From NCBI GenBank assembly GCA_048263775.1, contig JBLXDU010000010.1, positions 62,001 to 126,000 on the forward strand: a DNA stretch of 64,000 nucleotides. The letters are read 5' to 3'. The notes under the pieces were generated by a model. The model was not told where the DNA came from. It was given only the letters and a program-made list of their open reading frames with translations, and did no database searches. Every line of letters starts with the position of its first letter. The stretch's first letter is position 1. The DNA is from UBA1479 sp048263775. GTDB taxonomy: Bacteria; Pseudomonadota; Alphaproteobacteria; Rhodospirillales; Casp-alpha2. Positions 1 through 8,022 of the stretch are shown here, piece after piece. The translations under genes and the position numbers were made by a program.

Positions 1-124
1 CGGGGAAGTCAAGCTGGATGGGAGCCATGCATCGGTCCCCAAGCTTAGAGCAGGGGCAGCTTGGCCGACCCGGCCAATCCCCAAACCGCCCAATACGGGC
101 GGGGATTGCGCGGGCAAGTTTCTT

Positions 125-155
125 CCAAAAAAGAGGCCGGCGCTGGGCGCCGGCC
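125..155 (-). terminator. Rho-independent terminator after flgH
   Basis: A perfect 9-bp stem (GGCCGGCGC at 135-143 and its complement at 147-155) with a 3-base loop is followed, reading the minus strand, by a run of T (complement of the A-run at 127-132). It lies 77 bp beyond the flgH stop and should end the flgFGAH transcript. Two further hairpins are visible to its left: TTGGCCG/CGGCCAA at 61-77, and a bulged one centred near 93. No gene is recognised in 1-231. Confidence 0.8.
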
Positions 156-231
156 TTTGAAGTTGATCCAGGTTCTTCATACGAACCTAGAACGGGAAAC
201 TGTTGTCCGTTCGGTGGAGATGCCGCTCCTT

Positions 232-1005
232 CTAGAACGGGAAGAGGATGTCCCAAAGTTGCATTCCCCAGCGGGGCTGCTGAAGTTCGCTCAGCGTTCC
301 GCGCCCGCCGTAGGCGACCCGCATTTCTGCGATCTTTTCGTGGGAAATCTTATTGTCGGAATCGATGTCGGAAGGCCGCACCACGCCGGTGACCATGAGT
401 TCGCGCAGTTCCGAGTTCACCCGGAGTTCCTGGCGGCCCATGATGACCAGGTTGCCGTTGGGCAGAACCTGGGTGACGACCGCGGCGAAGGTCAGGCTGA
501 TTTCTTCCGACCGTTCGATGGAACCGTCGCCTTCCGTGCCGTGGGTGTTGCCGAAGTTGGCGATGGCGGCCGGGTTGACGCCGTCGGGCAGGTAGCGGGT
601 CAGTTCGCCCTCGAAGCCCAACAGGTTGGTGACGTTGGCCGATTCATTGTCGATGCGGTCGCGCTCCGTCTTGTTTTCCAAGGTCGCGCTGTCGCTCAGG
701 GTCATCTGCACGGTCATGATGTCGCCGACCTGTTTGGCGCGCAGATCCTTGAAGAAGGCCCGCGCACCTGCCCGCCACAATGAATTGGGGTTGCGTTCGG
801 CGATCTTGGGTGCGGGCATGGGCATGGACACCGGCTTGTAGTCGGGCCGTCCCGTCGGGTTCTGGATCGGCGTGATCTTCGGTTCGTCACCGACCTGTGA
901 CAGGCGGGTGAGGGTGTTGCATCCGGCGACCGTGCCGGCCAGCAACGTGACCAGAGCGGTGGTCCGAAGCAACTGACGGGAGAGGGAGATGATCGAGCCG
1001 TTCAT
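232..1005 (-). CDS. flgH: Flagellar L-ring protein FlgH
   Basis: FlgH forms the outer-membrane L ring, the bushing through which the flagellar rod turns. The 257-residue product has a lipoprotein signal with a lipobox ending at Cys29 (AGTVAGC), as expected for this lipoprotein. The family body follows, including the stretch NSLWRAGARAFFKD, the DIMTVQ segment and the C-terminal QLWDILFPF-type end. The start is supported by AGGAGA about 6 bases upstream. It is the last gene of the minus-strand order flgF-flgG-flgA-flgH and is followed by a strong terminator. flgI, usually next, is not in the window on this side. Confidence 0.95.
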   Translation of the reverse strand: MNGSIISLSRQLLRTTALVTLLAGTVAGCNTLTRLSQVGDEPKITPIQNPTGRPDYKPVSMPMPAPKIAERNPNSLWRAGARAFFKDLRAKQVGDIMTVQMTLSDSATLENKTERDRIDNESANVTNLLGFEGELTRYLPDGVNPAAIANFGNTHGTEGDGSIERSEEISLTFAAVVTQVLPNGNLVIMGRQELRVNSELRELMVTGVVRPSDIDSDNKISHEKIAEMRVAYGGRGTLSELQQPRWGMQLWDILFPF

Positions 1006-1057
1006 GGGTTTTCTCCTAATTGCCCCTTAAGGGAAGGGGCGAATTCCTTTCGTGCCG

Positions 1058-2083
1058 TTACTGGCTGTTCTGCGCCAATTCGCGAATGCTCATCATCGTC
1101 ACCTTGGCCCGGCTGGGCCCCGTGATTTCGCCTTCGAACACGGATTTGGAGCGCCGATTGACGATCTGCACCACGTCGCCGAGAGCCCCACGCTCAAGTG
1201 CTTTGCCTTGTGCGGTCAGGGACAGCGGGCCGTGGCTCAAGGTGACGGTCACAAGCGAGCCGCGTTCCACCAGGATCGGGCGTTCGACGTCGGACAGGCG
1301 GATCACGTCGTCGGGCCGCAGGCCGCGTTTGACAGACATGCCGACCAGGTCTTCCAGTTTGGTCACCGTGTCCGGCATGATGCGGTCGGCGCGGATGCGG
1401 ATCCATTTCACGTCACGTTCCGTAAGGATGTCGTTGCGCGCCATCACTTTTGATACGACCGGGATCTTGACGACCGGATACAGGCGGCCGGTCAGGCGCA
1501 GCCGTTCCCCGGCCGGGTCGCCCTTGGGGATGGAGATGACCGCCGCGAAGCGCTGGCTGCGCGGATCGTAGGTGATATCGTCGACGCCGATGGTGGGGGT
1601 GGCGCTGCCGGCGATATGGACGCGGGTCAGCTGTGTCGAAAGGTCCAGTTCAGAGGCCGGGTCCGCGCCCTTTTCAAACAGCGCCGCCATGATGGTGTCG
1701 ATGATTTCGGCCCGTTCGATGACCTGGCTGACGCGTTCGACGACGACCTGTTGGCGGGCCGACAGCGGCCGCCAGTTCAGACGGTAGGCCCGCGCCACCC
1801 GGTACAGCCAACGGGCGTCGAAGATGGCCCGTTCGCCGGGGGCGGGGGCGTAGGCCACCGCGGCATCGGCCTTCTCGCCGACGTTGATGAACAGGTCGCC
1901 CAGGTAGATGACCTTGTCATCGACGGTAATGGAGTCGCGGAGCAACGGCGCGGTTACATTCTCGCTCTGCTCTGCCGCGTCGGCAGGCGACGTTTTCTTG
2001 GCAGCACCGGCCGCGGGCAGCGCGGCGACGGGCACCAATGCTGCGGCCATTACGGCGGCGATGAACAGATTTCGGGCGGTCAT
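1058..2083 (-). CDS. flgA: Flagellar basal-body P-ring formation chaperone FlgA
   Basis: FlgA is a periplasmic chaperone that helps FlgI assemble into the P ring. The 341-residue protein starts with a Sec-type signal peptide (about residues 1-27, ending near AAGAA). Its C-terminal half carries the SAF-type region typical of FlgA: IPVVSKVMARNDILTERDV near the middle, then GLRPDDVIRLSDV and RGSLVTVT, with a C-terminal GDVVQIVN motif. It is longer than enteric FlgA (about 220 residues) because of an N-terminal region, which is usual in alphaproteobacteria. It lies 52 bp before flgH and is probably co-transcribed. Confidence 0.92.
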   Translation of the reverse strand: MTARNLFIAAVMAAALVPVAALPAAGAAKKTSPADAAEQSENVTAPLLRDSITVDDKVIYLGDLFINVGEKADAAVAYAPAPGERAIFDARWLYRVARAYRLNWRPLSARQQVVVERVSQVIERAEIIDTIMAALFEKGADPASELDLSTQLTRVHIAGSATPTIGVDDITYDPRSQRFAAVISIPKGDPAGERLRLTGRLYPVVKIPVVSKVMARNDILTERDVKWIRIRADRIMPDTVTKLEDLVGMSVKRGLRPDDVIRLSDVERPILVERGSLVTVTLSHGPLSLTAQGKALERGALGDVVQIVNRRSKSVFEGEITGPSRAKVTMMSIRELAQNSQ

Positions 2084-2174
2084 GTCACTTTACCTTTCTG
2101 AGACCTTTCGGCCTTTTCAAAGTCTTGCGGACTTACGAAGCCGTTCTGGCTTTACTGTTTACTTGTCGTGCCGA

Positions 2175-2960
2175 TTAGCGGAGCGACGTCAGCGTTCCCA
2201 GCATTTCGTCCGAGGTCTGAATGACCTTGGAGTTCATTTCATAGGCGCGCTGGGCGGAGATCAGGTTGGAGATCTCTTCCACCGCGTTCACGTTCGAGGT
2301 TTCCAGGAAGCCCTGAAGAATGGTGCCGTAGCCTTCCGTTCCGGGATTGCCGGTGGTCGCGCTGCCGGAAGCAGGGGTTTCCTTGTAGAGGTTGTTACCG
2401 ATGGCTTCCAAACCGGGTTCGTTCTGGAAATTCACGGTCTGAATCTGGCCGGCGTTGGAAAACTGCACCTGGCCTTCGATCTTCACCAGAACTTCGCCAG
2501 ATGCGTTGATGGTCACGTCGATGGCGTCGTCCTGCACCGTGATCGGCGGGTTCAGGAGATAACCGTCATGGGTCACGATTTGGCCGTTCTCGTTAAGCTG
2601 GAACGTGCCGTCGCGGGTATAGGCGGTTTCGCCCGTGGGCAACTGGACCTGGAAGAAGCCCTTGCCCTGAATGGCCATGTCGAAGGTGTTGTCGGTGGAC
2701 GACAGGTTGCCCTGCTCGTGGATGCGGTAGACGGCGGCCAGCTTCACACCGAGACCGAGCTGCACGCCCGTGGGCACGATGGCGCCGTTGTCGGCTGAGG
2801 TCGACCCGACGCGGCGCAGATCCTGATAAATCAGATCCTGGAATTCCGTGCGCCGGCGTTTGAAGGCCGTGGTGTTCATGTTGGCGAGGTTGTTGGAGAT
2901 GACCTCGACGTTTCGCTGTTGGGCAATCATGCCTGTCGAGCCGATATCAAGCGATCTCAT
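2175..2960 (-). CDS. flgG: Flagellar distal rod protein FlgG
   Basis: FlgG builds the distal rod. The 261-residue length is exactly typical. The N-terminal rod/hook family motif is clear (ISNNLANMNTTAFKRRR near residues 22-38), as is the C-terminal motif with SNVNAVEEISNLI and QRAYEMNSKVIQ. These two helical ends pair in the axial structure. The start has AAGGACGGG upstream. It follows flgF in the same direction and precedes flgA. Confidence 0.96.
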   Translation of the reverse strand: MRSLDIGSTGMIAQQRNVEVISNNLANMNTTAFKRRRTEFQDLIYQDLRRVGSTSADNGAIVPTGVQLGLGVKLAAVYRIHEQGNLSSTDNTFDMAIQGKGFFQVQLPTGETAYTRDGTFQLNENGQIVTHDGYLLNPPITVQDDAIDVTINASGEVLVKIEGQVQFSNAGQIQTVNFQNEPGLEAIGNNLYKETPASGSATTGNPGTEGYGTILQGFLETSNVNAVEEISNLISAQRAYEMNSKVIQTSDEMLGTLTSLR

Positions 2961-3128
2961 TTTTCCCGTCCTTTCGCTTGCCGGTTGCGGTTCCGGCGTG
3001 TTGCGTTGTGCGTTCTGTCGTGTCGTCGACGCGGCGCTTCAGCCGCACGTTTTTTTGTTCCGGCGTTCGGCCGGTGGTGGTCTTTCCGGGCTTTCGGCCC
3101 GATCAATCAGTTCCGTGGCGTCGCCGGT

Positions 3129-3866
3129 TTAAGCGTCGCGCGCCAGGCTTCTGATCATTTCCTTCTGACGTTCGTCCTCACGTTCGATGAAGGACTTGGC
3201 GCTTTCATAACTGCGGTGCAGTTCGATCATCTTGGCCATCTCCATGATCGGCTCCACGTTGGAACCTTCCAGAGCGCCCTGGATCACATCCGGGCTGTCG
3301 ACATCGATGGCCGGCGTGGTCGAGGAGAACAAGGCCCCCGACGTCTGCACCAGATCTTGCGGATTTTCGAAGCGCACGACCCTGACCTTTCCAAGCTGGC
3401 CGTTCTCCGTCGAAATGGTCCCGTCGCGACCGACGTTGATTTCGGCGTCGTTGGCCCCGAGGGTCATCGGCTGGCCGCCGGTCGACAGCAGCGGATAGCC
3501 CTGCTGGTTGACGATCTGACCGCCCGTATCCAGGCGAAATTGGCCGTTGCGCGTGTAAAACTCGTTGCCTTGCGGGTCGCGGACCACGAAGAAGCCATCG
3601 TTGCGGATCGCCATGTCGAGCTGGTTGCCCGTGGTTTCGATGGCGCCGTCCGTGGTGTCGAGCCGGGTCGCCAGATCCCGCGCAAAAGTGAGTTTGGGGC
3701 TGATGAGCCGTTCGCCGCCTTTGCTTTTGACGACATGCTCAACGAACATCATCTGGCTGGATTTGTAGCCGTTGGTGCTCATGTTCGCCAAATTGTTGGC
3801 GACAACTTCGAGCTGCCGTTTGAGCGCGCCTTGGCGCGAAGCGGCAATGACCGCTGTGGTTTCCAT
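3129..3866 (-). CDS. flgF: Flagellar proximal rod protein FlgF
   Basis: FlgF is a proximal-rod subunit related to FlgG. The 245-residue product has the N-terminal NNLANMSTNGYKSSQMMF motif and the C-terminal GSNVEPIMEMAKMIELHRSYE motif region. It lacks the length of FlgG, which distinguishes it from that paralogue. It is the first gene of the minus-strand operon and has a sigma-54 promoter about 95 bp upstream of its start codon. Confidence 0.94.
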   Translation of the reverse strand: METTAVIAASRQGALKRQLEVVANNLANMSTNGYKSSQMMFVEHVVKSKGGERLISPKLTFARDLATRLDTTDGAIETTGNQLDMAIRNDGFFVVRDPQGNEFYTRNGQFRLDTGGQIVNQQGYPLLSTGGQPMTLGANDAEINVGRDGTISTENGQLGKVRVVRFENPQDLVQTSGALFSSTTPAIDVDSPDVIQGALEGSNVEPIMEMAKMIELHRSYESAKSFIEREDERQKEMIRSLARDA

Positions 3867-4274
3867 CTGATTTTTCCCGTTCTATTCGTTCTCTTCCGGT
3901 GTGGCCCCTTTAGCGGGACCTTCATCCGGAAGGCAGTTCATGTATTTCCGCCAAACCTGTTGCAGCCCCCGTGCCAAGTTAAAAAAATCAATTATTTCAA
4001 ATAGATAAATATATTTATCAGGTCTGGGCACTGGGAAAATCCAGATACCTTTGGCAGCCTTTGCCGGGTATTTCTTGCCTAGAGCCAGTCGTTGCTGGCA
4101 GTGGCGGGACTTTGATATGATTACGGTCAGGGCTGTATGCGGGTGCCTTGAGGGGGCGCTTGCGCCGGATGTGCCGGGGGCAACGCCTTATTCCCGCTTC
4201 AACGACTTGTTAACGACCTGATTTTAAAGTGCCAAGACTTGGGATCAGGACGCTAGGAAACGGTTGCCCCGGAT
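3867..4274. other. Divergent intergenic region between flgF and fliL
   Basis: About 400 bp without a gene. It holds the sigma-54 promoter facing flgF, then an AT-rich stretch at about 3980-4020. Near 4210-4230, before fliL, there are TTAAC and TTTTAAA sequences resembling CtrA half-sites, but their spacing is wrong for a full box. No clear promoter for fliL could be assigned. Confidence 0.6.
3960..3977 (-). promoter_or_regulatory. Sigma-54 (RpoN) promoter for flgFGAH
   Basis: Read on the minus strand the sequence is TTGGCACGGGGGCTGCAA. GG (3975-3974) and GC (3963-3962) are separated by exactly 10 bases, matching the consensus TGGCAC-N5-TTGC almost throughout. Its position upstream of flgF fits the middle-class flagellar operons that use RpoN in many proteobacteria. 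An activator such as FlbD/FleQ would be needed; none is encoded in the window. Confidence 0.85.
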
Positions 4275-4832
4275 ATGGCTGACGACGACGATCTGGAAAA
4301 CGAAGAGGTCGGCGGCGCCGACGAAGACGCCGACGGCGAAGAAGGCGGCTCTTCCGAGGGTGCCTCCAAGAGCAAGAAGAAGCTCATCATCATCGTTGCG
4401 GTGCTTCTGCTTGTCGTGGGCGGTGCCGCGGCGGCGTTCTTCACAGGCTTGCTTGAGCCCCTGATTTCGATGATCACGGGCAAGGACAGTTCCTCCGCGG
4501 TCGCTTCGGGTGAGGCGCCGGAGGGCATCGGTCTGTTCCACGATTTGCCGGAGGTTCTGGTCAACCTGAACACAGCCGGCCGCAAATCCCAGTTTTTGAA
4601 AATGAAGGTGTCGCTCGAAGTGGCGAGTGAACAGGACAAACTGATCATCGATGCCGTGAAGGACCGCGTGATGGACAATTTCCAGGTCTATCTGCGGGAA
4701 CTCAGGATCGAGGACCTGCAGGGTTCCGCCGGTATGTACCGCCTGCGCGAGGAACTTCTGCGCCGGGTCCGGGCGGCGACGGCGCCGGCCCAGGTCAAGG
4801 ACGTCCTGTTCAAGGAAATGCTGGTTCAGTAG
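4275..4832 (+). CDS. fliL: Flagellar basal-body-associated protein FliL
   Basis: FliL is a single-span inner-membrane protein that surrounds and stabilises the stator units. The 185-residue protein has an acidic N-terminal tail (about residues 1-30), a Lys-rich stop-transfer signal, and one membrane helix (about 37-58). A periplasmic domain of the stomatin-like FliL type follows, with conserved LPEVLVNLN and the C-terminal VKDVLFKEMLVQ. It is the first gene of the plus-strand motor/switch block and is followed 27 bp later by fliM, the usual order. Confidence 0.93.
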   Translation: MADDDDLENEEVGGADEDADGEEGGSSEGASKSKKKLIIIVAVLLLVVGGAAAAFFTGLLEPLISMITGKDSSSAVASGEAPEGIGLFHDLPEVLVNLNTAGRKSQFLKMKVSLEVASEQDKLIIDAVKDRVMDNFQVYLRELRIEDLQGSAGMYRLREELLRRVRAATAPAQVKDVLFKEMLVQ

Positions 4833-4859
4833 ACTTATGGTACGCAGGGGATGTGACGG

Positions 4860-6011
4860 ATGACGAGCCCGGCTGACGATCAAGACGCGATGGCCGCCGA
4901 ATGGGAAGCCGCCATGGGCGGCGACGGCGGTGAAGGCGGCGGTGGCGGCGACGAACAGGACGAGCTGGCCGCCGAATGGGAAGCCATGATGGGCGGCGAC
5001 GGCGACGGTGCGTCGACCGATGTCGGCATGGCCGCCCCCGAAGCCACCCGCGTTCTGAACCAGGATGAAATCGACAGCCTTCTTGGCTTTGACGACAGTC
5101 ACGAGGAAGGCGCAGAAAAATCGGGCATCCAGGCGATCCTGTCGTCGGCCCTGGTGTCCTACGAACGTCTGCCGATGCTCGAGGTCGTGTTCGACCGTCT
5201 CGTGCGCCTGATGTCGACCAGTCTTCGTAACTTCACTTCGGACAACGTCGAAGTCTCGCTCGACAACATCGCCTCCATCCGGTTCGGCGACTATCTGAAC
5301 TCGATCCCCCTGCCGGCCATGCTGAGCGTGTTCAAGGCCGAGGAATGGGACAACTTCGGCCTGATCACGGTCGATTCCTCGCTGATCTATTCCATCGTCG
5401 ACGTGCTTTTGGGTGGTCGCCGTGGCACCGCCGCGATGCGCATCGAAGGCCGTCCTTACACCACCATCGAACGCTCCCTGGTTGAGCGCATGATTCACGT
5501 CATGCTGACGGATCTGTCGGCGGCGTTCGAGCCCCTGAGCCCCGTAACCTTCCGTTTCGACCGTCTGGAAACGAACCCGCGCTTCGCGACGATTTCCCGA
5601 CCGTCCAACGCCGCCATCGTGACGCGCCTGCGCATCGACATGGAAGACCGCGGCGGACGCCTGGAACTGCTGCTGCCCTACGCGACCCTGGAGCCGGTCC
5701 GCGAACTGCTGTTGCAGATGTTCATGGGCGAAAAATTCGGCCGGGATTCGATTTGGGAAACCCACCTGGCGGAAGAATTGTGGATGACCGAGGTCGACCT
5801 GGAAGCGGTCATCGACCAGCAGGTCGTCAGCCTGCAGAAGGTGTTCGACCTTCAGGAAGGCTCGCAGATGATGCTCAACGCGACGCCGGACAGCCCGGTT
5901 ATGCTGTCCTGCGGCAACGTGCCCCTTTATATCGGCCGCATGGGCCGCAAGGGCGGGCGCATCGCGGTGCGCATCGAAGATCGTATCGACCGCGCGCCCA
6001 AGACGTCCTGA
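4860..6011 (+). CDS. fliM: Flagellar motor switch protein FliM
   Basis: FliM is a C-ring protein that binds CheY-P and changes the direction of rotation. The CheY-binding peptide LNQDEIDSLLGF is present but lies at residues 66-77 instead of at the very N terminus. The CheC-like middle domain follows (YERLPMLEVVFDRLVRLMSTSLRNF region, then the GDYLNSIPLPAML motif), with a SpoA domain at the end (VPLYIGRMGRKGGRIAVRI). At 383 residues it exceeds the usual 320-340 by an acidic, Gly-rich N-terminal extension with a tandem AAEWEAxMGGDG motif. The start at 4860 lies 27 bp after fliL. Confidence 0.95.
   Translation: MTSPADDQDAMAAEWEAAMGGDGGEGGGGGDEQDELAAEWEAMMGGDGDGASTDVGMAAPEATRVLNQDEIDSLLGFDDSHEEGAEKSGIQAILSSALVSYERLPMLEVVFDRLVRLMSTSLRNFTSDNVEVSLDNIASIRFGDYLNSIPLPAMLSVFKAEEWDNFGLITVDSSLIYSIVDVLLGGRRGTAAMRIEGRPYTTIERSLVERMIHVMLTDLSAAFEPLSPVTFRFDRLETNPRFATISRPSNAAIVTRLRIDMEDRGGRLELLLPYATLEPVRELLLQMFMGEKFGRDSIWETHLAEELWMTEVDLEAVIDQQVVSLQKVFDLQEGSQMMLNATPDSPVMLSCGNVPLYIGRMGRKGGRIAVRIEDRIDRAPKTS
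4881..5004 (+). repeat. In-frame duplication in the FliM N-terminal extension
   Basis: Two nearly identical segments of about 49 bp start at 4881 and 4956, an offset of 75 bp (25 codons). Both encode QDxxAAEWEAxMGGDG. The DNA itself is conserved (shared run GGCCGCCGAATGGGAAGCC), which points to a fairly recent tandem duplication and not convergence. Confidence 0.8.
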
Positions 6012-6136
6012 CCGCGAATTTTAATGCCCGCGGTTAGCATTTCGTTCAGAACCTCGGGCATAGACTGGCCGCAGCGAACAACCCCGGTTCCCCCGTTTGG
6101 AACGGACCGTTACCCAGGGGATGGAGAGACAAGACC

Positions 6137-6667
6137 GTGAACTTTTCCTTTTCCTTGACGCTTGAAATCATTCTGGCCCTCCTGCTGGTGGTCATGATCT
6201 GGTATTCGGTGATCCTGAACCGGCGGCTGACCCGCTTCCGCGGCAACCGGGAGCAGATGGAAAAGCTGGCCGCCACCTTCAACGATGCGACGACCCGCGC
6301 GACCTCCAGTATCGGTGACCTGCGCATCGCCTCCGACGCGCTGCAGGATCAACTGGCCAAGGCGGAAAGCCTGCGGGACGATCTGGTGTTCCTGGTAGAC
6401 CGCGGGACCATCGCCGCTGATCGTCTGGAAGAAAATGTGCGCATTGCCCGGGACGAATACGTGGCCGGCGGTGATGCCGAAACCGCTGATCCGCTTGAGG
6501 TCGTCGAGCCCGTTCGCCAACAGCGCCCTGCGCCCAAGGTCGCGGTGGCACGTGGTGCGCGGAATGCCGATGCCGGAGACCCCGCACCGTCGGTCGGCGG
6601 CAAAAAAACCACGCCCCGCTCGGAAGCGGAACGCGCCTTGTTGAAAGCCATCCGCTCGGCCAACTAA
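6137..6667 (+). CDS. Flagellar-cluster membrane protein, DUF6468-like
   Basis: A 176-residue protein with one N-terminal membrane helix (about residues 8-26). A cytoplasmic, probably coiled-coil segment follows (about 35-110, rich in Asp, Arg, Glu and Leu), then a low-complexity tail. It resembles the DUF6468 proteins found beside fliM/motE-type genes in alphaproteobacteria; the family name is from memory. The start is GTG, preceded by GGAGAG. The function is unknown; the setting suggests a motor or switch accessory role. Confidence 0.6.
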   Translation: MNFSFSLTLEIILALLLVVMIWYSVILNRRLTRFRGNREQMEKLAATFNDATTRATSSIGDLRIASDALQDQLAKAESLRDDLVFLVDRGTIAADRLEENVRIARDEYVAGGDAETADPLEVVEPVRQQRPAPKVAVARGARNADAGDPAPSVGGKKTTPRSEAERALLKAIRSAN

Positions 6668-6739
6668 GGCCGGGTATCGAATTGCCCCCTGAAAGGCCCC
6701 GACTTGTAAGGGGCGGACACGGACCCGACGGACGCTTGA

Positions 6740-7498
6740 ATGAACCCCTTTAGCAAATTCCGCTTTTTGCCTGTGACGATCTTTGTGGCGTCGATGCTGT
6801 TGACCGTGAAAATCGGCGATATCTGGAACAGCGTGGACGGCCTGAAAAAAGATGCCATCCAGGTTGCAGGTGCGGCGGAAGCCCAGACGGAAACGCCACC
6901 CGCCGCCGGCCAGCCGCCGGCTGCGGAACCGGCTCCGGATCAGCCCGGTGAGGCGCCAGCAGCCGCTGAACAGGCCGCCGTTCCGGGGGCAGCCGATCCG
7001 AACGCCGTCGCAGCCCCGCCGCCGGGCGACCCGGCCGCTTCCAAGCTGATTACCGACGATCCGACGCTGCTGACGCCGCAGGAAATCGACCTGCTGCAGA
7101 ACTTGGCCGACCGCCGACGCGTGATCGAGGCCCGCGAGCAGGAACTTCACGTCCGCCAGGGCATGCTCGCCGCCGCCGAAGCCCGCATTGACCGCAAGAT
7201 CGCCGAATTGAAGAACCTGCAATCGGAAATCAACGGTCGTATCAAGGTGTTCGACGAGCAGCAGGAAAAGAAAATGGAAAGCCTCGTCAAGATATACGAG
7301 AGCATGAAGCCCAAAGAAGCAGCGCGGATTTTCGAGGATCTTGAGATGGATACCCTCCTGGAAGTCGCCCAGCGCATGAAGGAACGCAAGCTGGCCCCCG
7401 TGATGGCTAAGATGAATCCCGAGAAGGCACGTGAGGTGACGGTGCAGCTGCGCGACCTACGGTCGCTGCCGCGCGAAGGTCTGGACCAGGGGCAGTAA
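6740..7498 (+). CDS. MotE-like flagellar protein (MgtE-N-like domain)
   Basis: A 252-residue protein with an N-terminal membrane anchor or signal (about residues 8-24) and a Pro/Ala-rich linker (about 40-100). A coiled coil follows (about 115-180), then a C-terminal MgtE-N-like module with KPKEAARIFEDLEMDTLLEVAQRM and MNPEKAREVT. This layout matches MotE of rhizobia, a periplasmic chaperone for a motility protein, and related proteins next to fliM in other alphaproteobacteria. The exact role in this organism is inferred. Confidence 0.7.
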   Translation: MNPFSKFRFLPVTIFVASMLLTVKIGDIWNSVDGLKKDAIQVAGAAEAQTETPPAAGQPPAAEPAPDQPGEAPAAAEQAAVPGAADPNAVAAPPPGDPAASKLITDDPTLLTPQEIDLLQNLADRRRVIEAREQELHVRQGMLAAAEARIDRKIAELKNLQSEINGRIKVFDEQQEKKMESLVKIYESMKPKEAARIFEDLEMDTLLEVAQRMKERKLAPVMAKMNPEKAREVTVQLRDLRSLPREGLDQGQ

Positions 7499-7585
7499 GC
7501 CGTTTCCGTCCAATGACAACGGACCTATCGCCTTAAAAAGGCTTGCTCTACCCCCAGCCATGAATAAACTGCCGGTTACTGGGGC

Positions 7586-7591
7586 TATAAT
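7586..7591 (+). promoter_or_regulatory. Possible -10 element upstream of cheY
   Basis: A perfect TATAAT lies 35 bp before the cheY start in a 127-bp gap. No good -35 hexamer is present 16-18 bp upstream (ATAAAC at best), so the call rests on the -10 and its location. Confidence 0.3.
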
Positions 7592-7625
7592 CATAAATTC
7601 CCATGCGCAAAGCACGGAGTAACAG

Positions 7626-8012
7626 ATGGCTGTCGACCTGAATATGAACGTCCTGATCGTGGATGATTACCAGACCATGCTCAGGATTCTGCGCAACCTA
7701 TTGCGTCAGTTGAATTTCAAGAACATTGATGAAGCGTCCGACGGCTCGGAAGCGCTCAAAAAGCTTCGGGCGAAGGCGTTCGGCTTGATCATCTCCGACT
7801 GGAACATGGAGCCCATGACCGGGATTCAGCTGCTGCGCGAAGTCCGTGCGGATGAAAAGTTGAAGCACATCCCGTTCGTCATGATTACGGCCGAAAGTAA
7901 GTCCGAAAACGTGATCGCGGCCAAGGAAGCGGGCGTTTCCAACTATATCGTCAAGCCGTTCAACGCCGAAACGCTCAAAGGCAAGCTGATCAGCGTCCTT
8001 GGCGAGTTCTAA
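7626..8012 (+). CDS. cheY: Chemotaxis response regulator CheY
   Basis: A stand-alone receiver domain of 128 residues, the usual CheY length. The acidic pair Asp13-Asp14 (LIVDDYQTM), phospho-acceptor Asp58 (IISDWNMEPMTG), the Thr of the MITAE motif and the Lys of YIVKPF are all present. Phosphorylated CheY binds FliM to alter motor rotation. cheZ follows after 10 bp, with its ribosome-binding site overlapping the cheY stop, so the two are translationally close. No cheA or receptor gene is in the window. Confidence 0.93.
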   Translation: MAVDLNMNVLIVDDYQTMLRILRNLLRQLNFKNIDEASDGSEALKKLRAKAFGLIISDWNMEPMTGIQLLREVRADEKLKHIPFVMITAESKSENVIAAKEAGVSNYIVKPFNAETLKGKLISVLGEF

Positions 8013-8022
8013 GGAGACCGTT

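Noticed and set aside
4050..4066. TTGGCAGCCTTTGCC as a sigma-54 promoter for fliL
   Set aside because: GG and GC are 8 bases apart; sigma-54 needs 10.
4211..4232. TTAAC...TTTTAAA before fliL as a CtrA box
   Set aside because: The TTAA elements are separated by 10 bases where 7 are needed; only half-sites at best.
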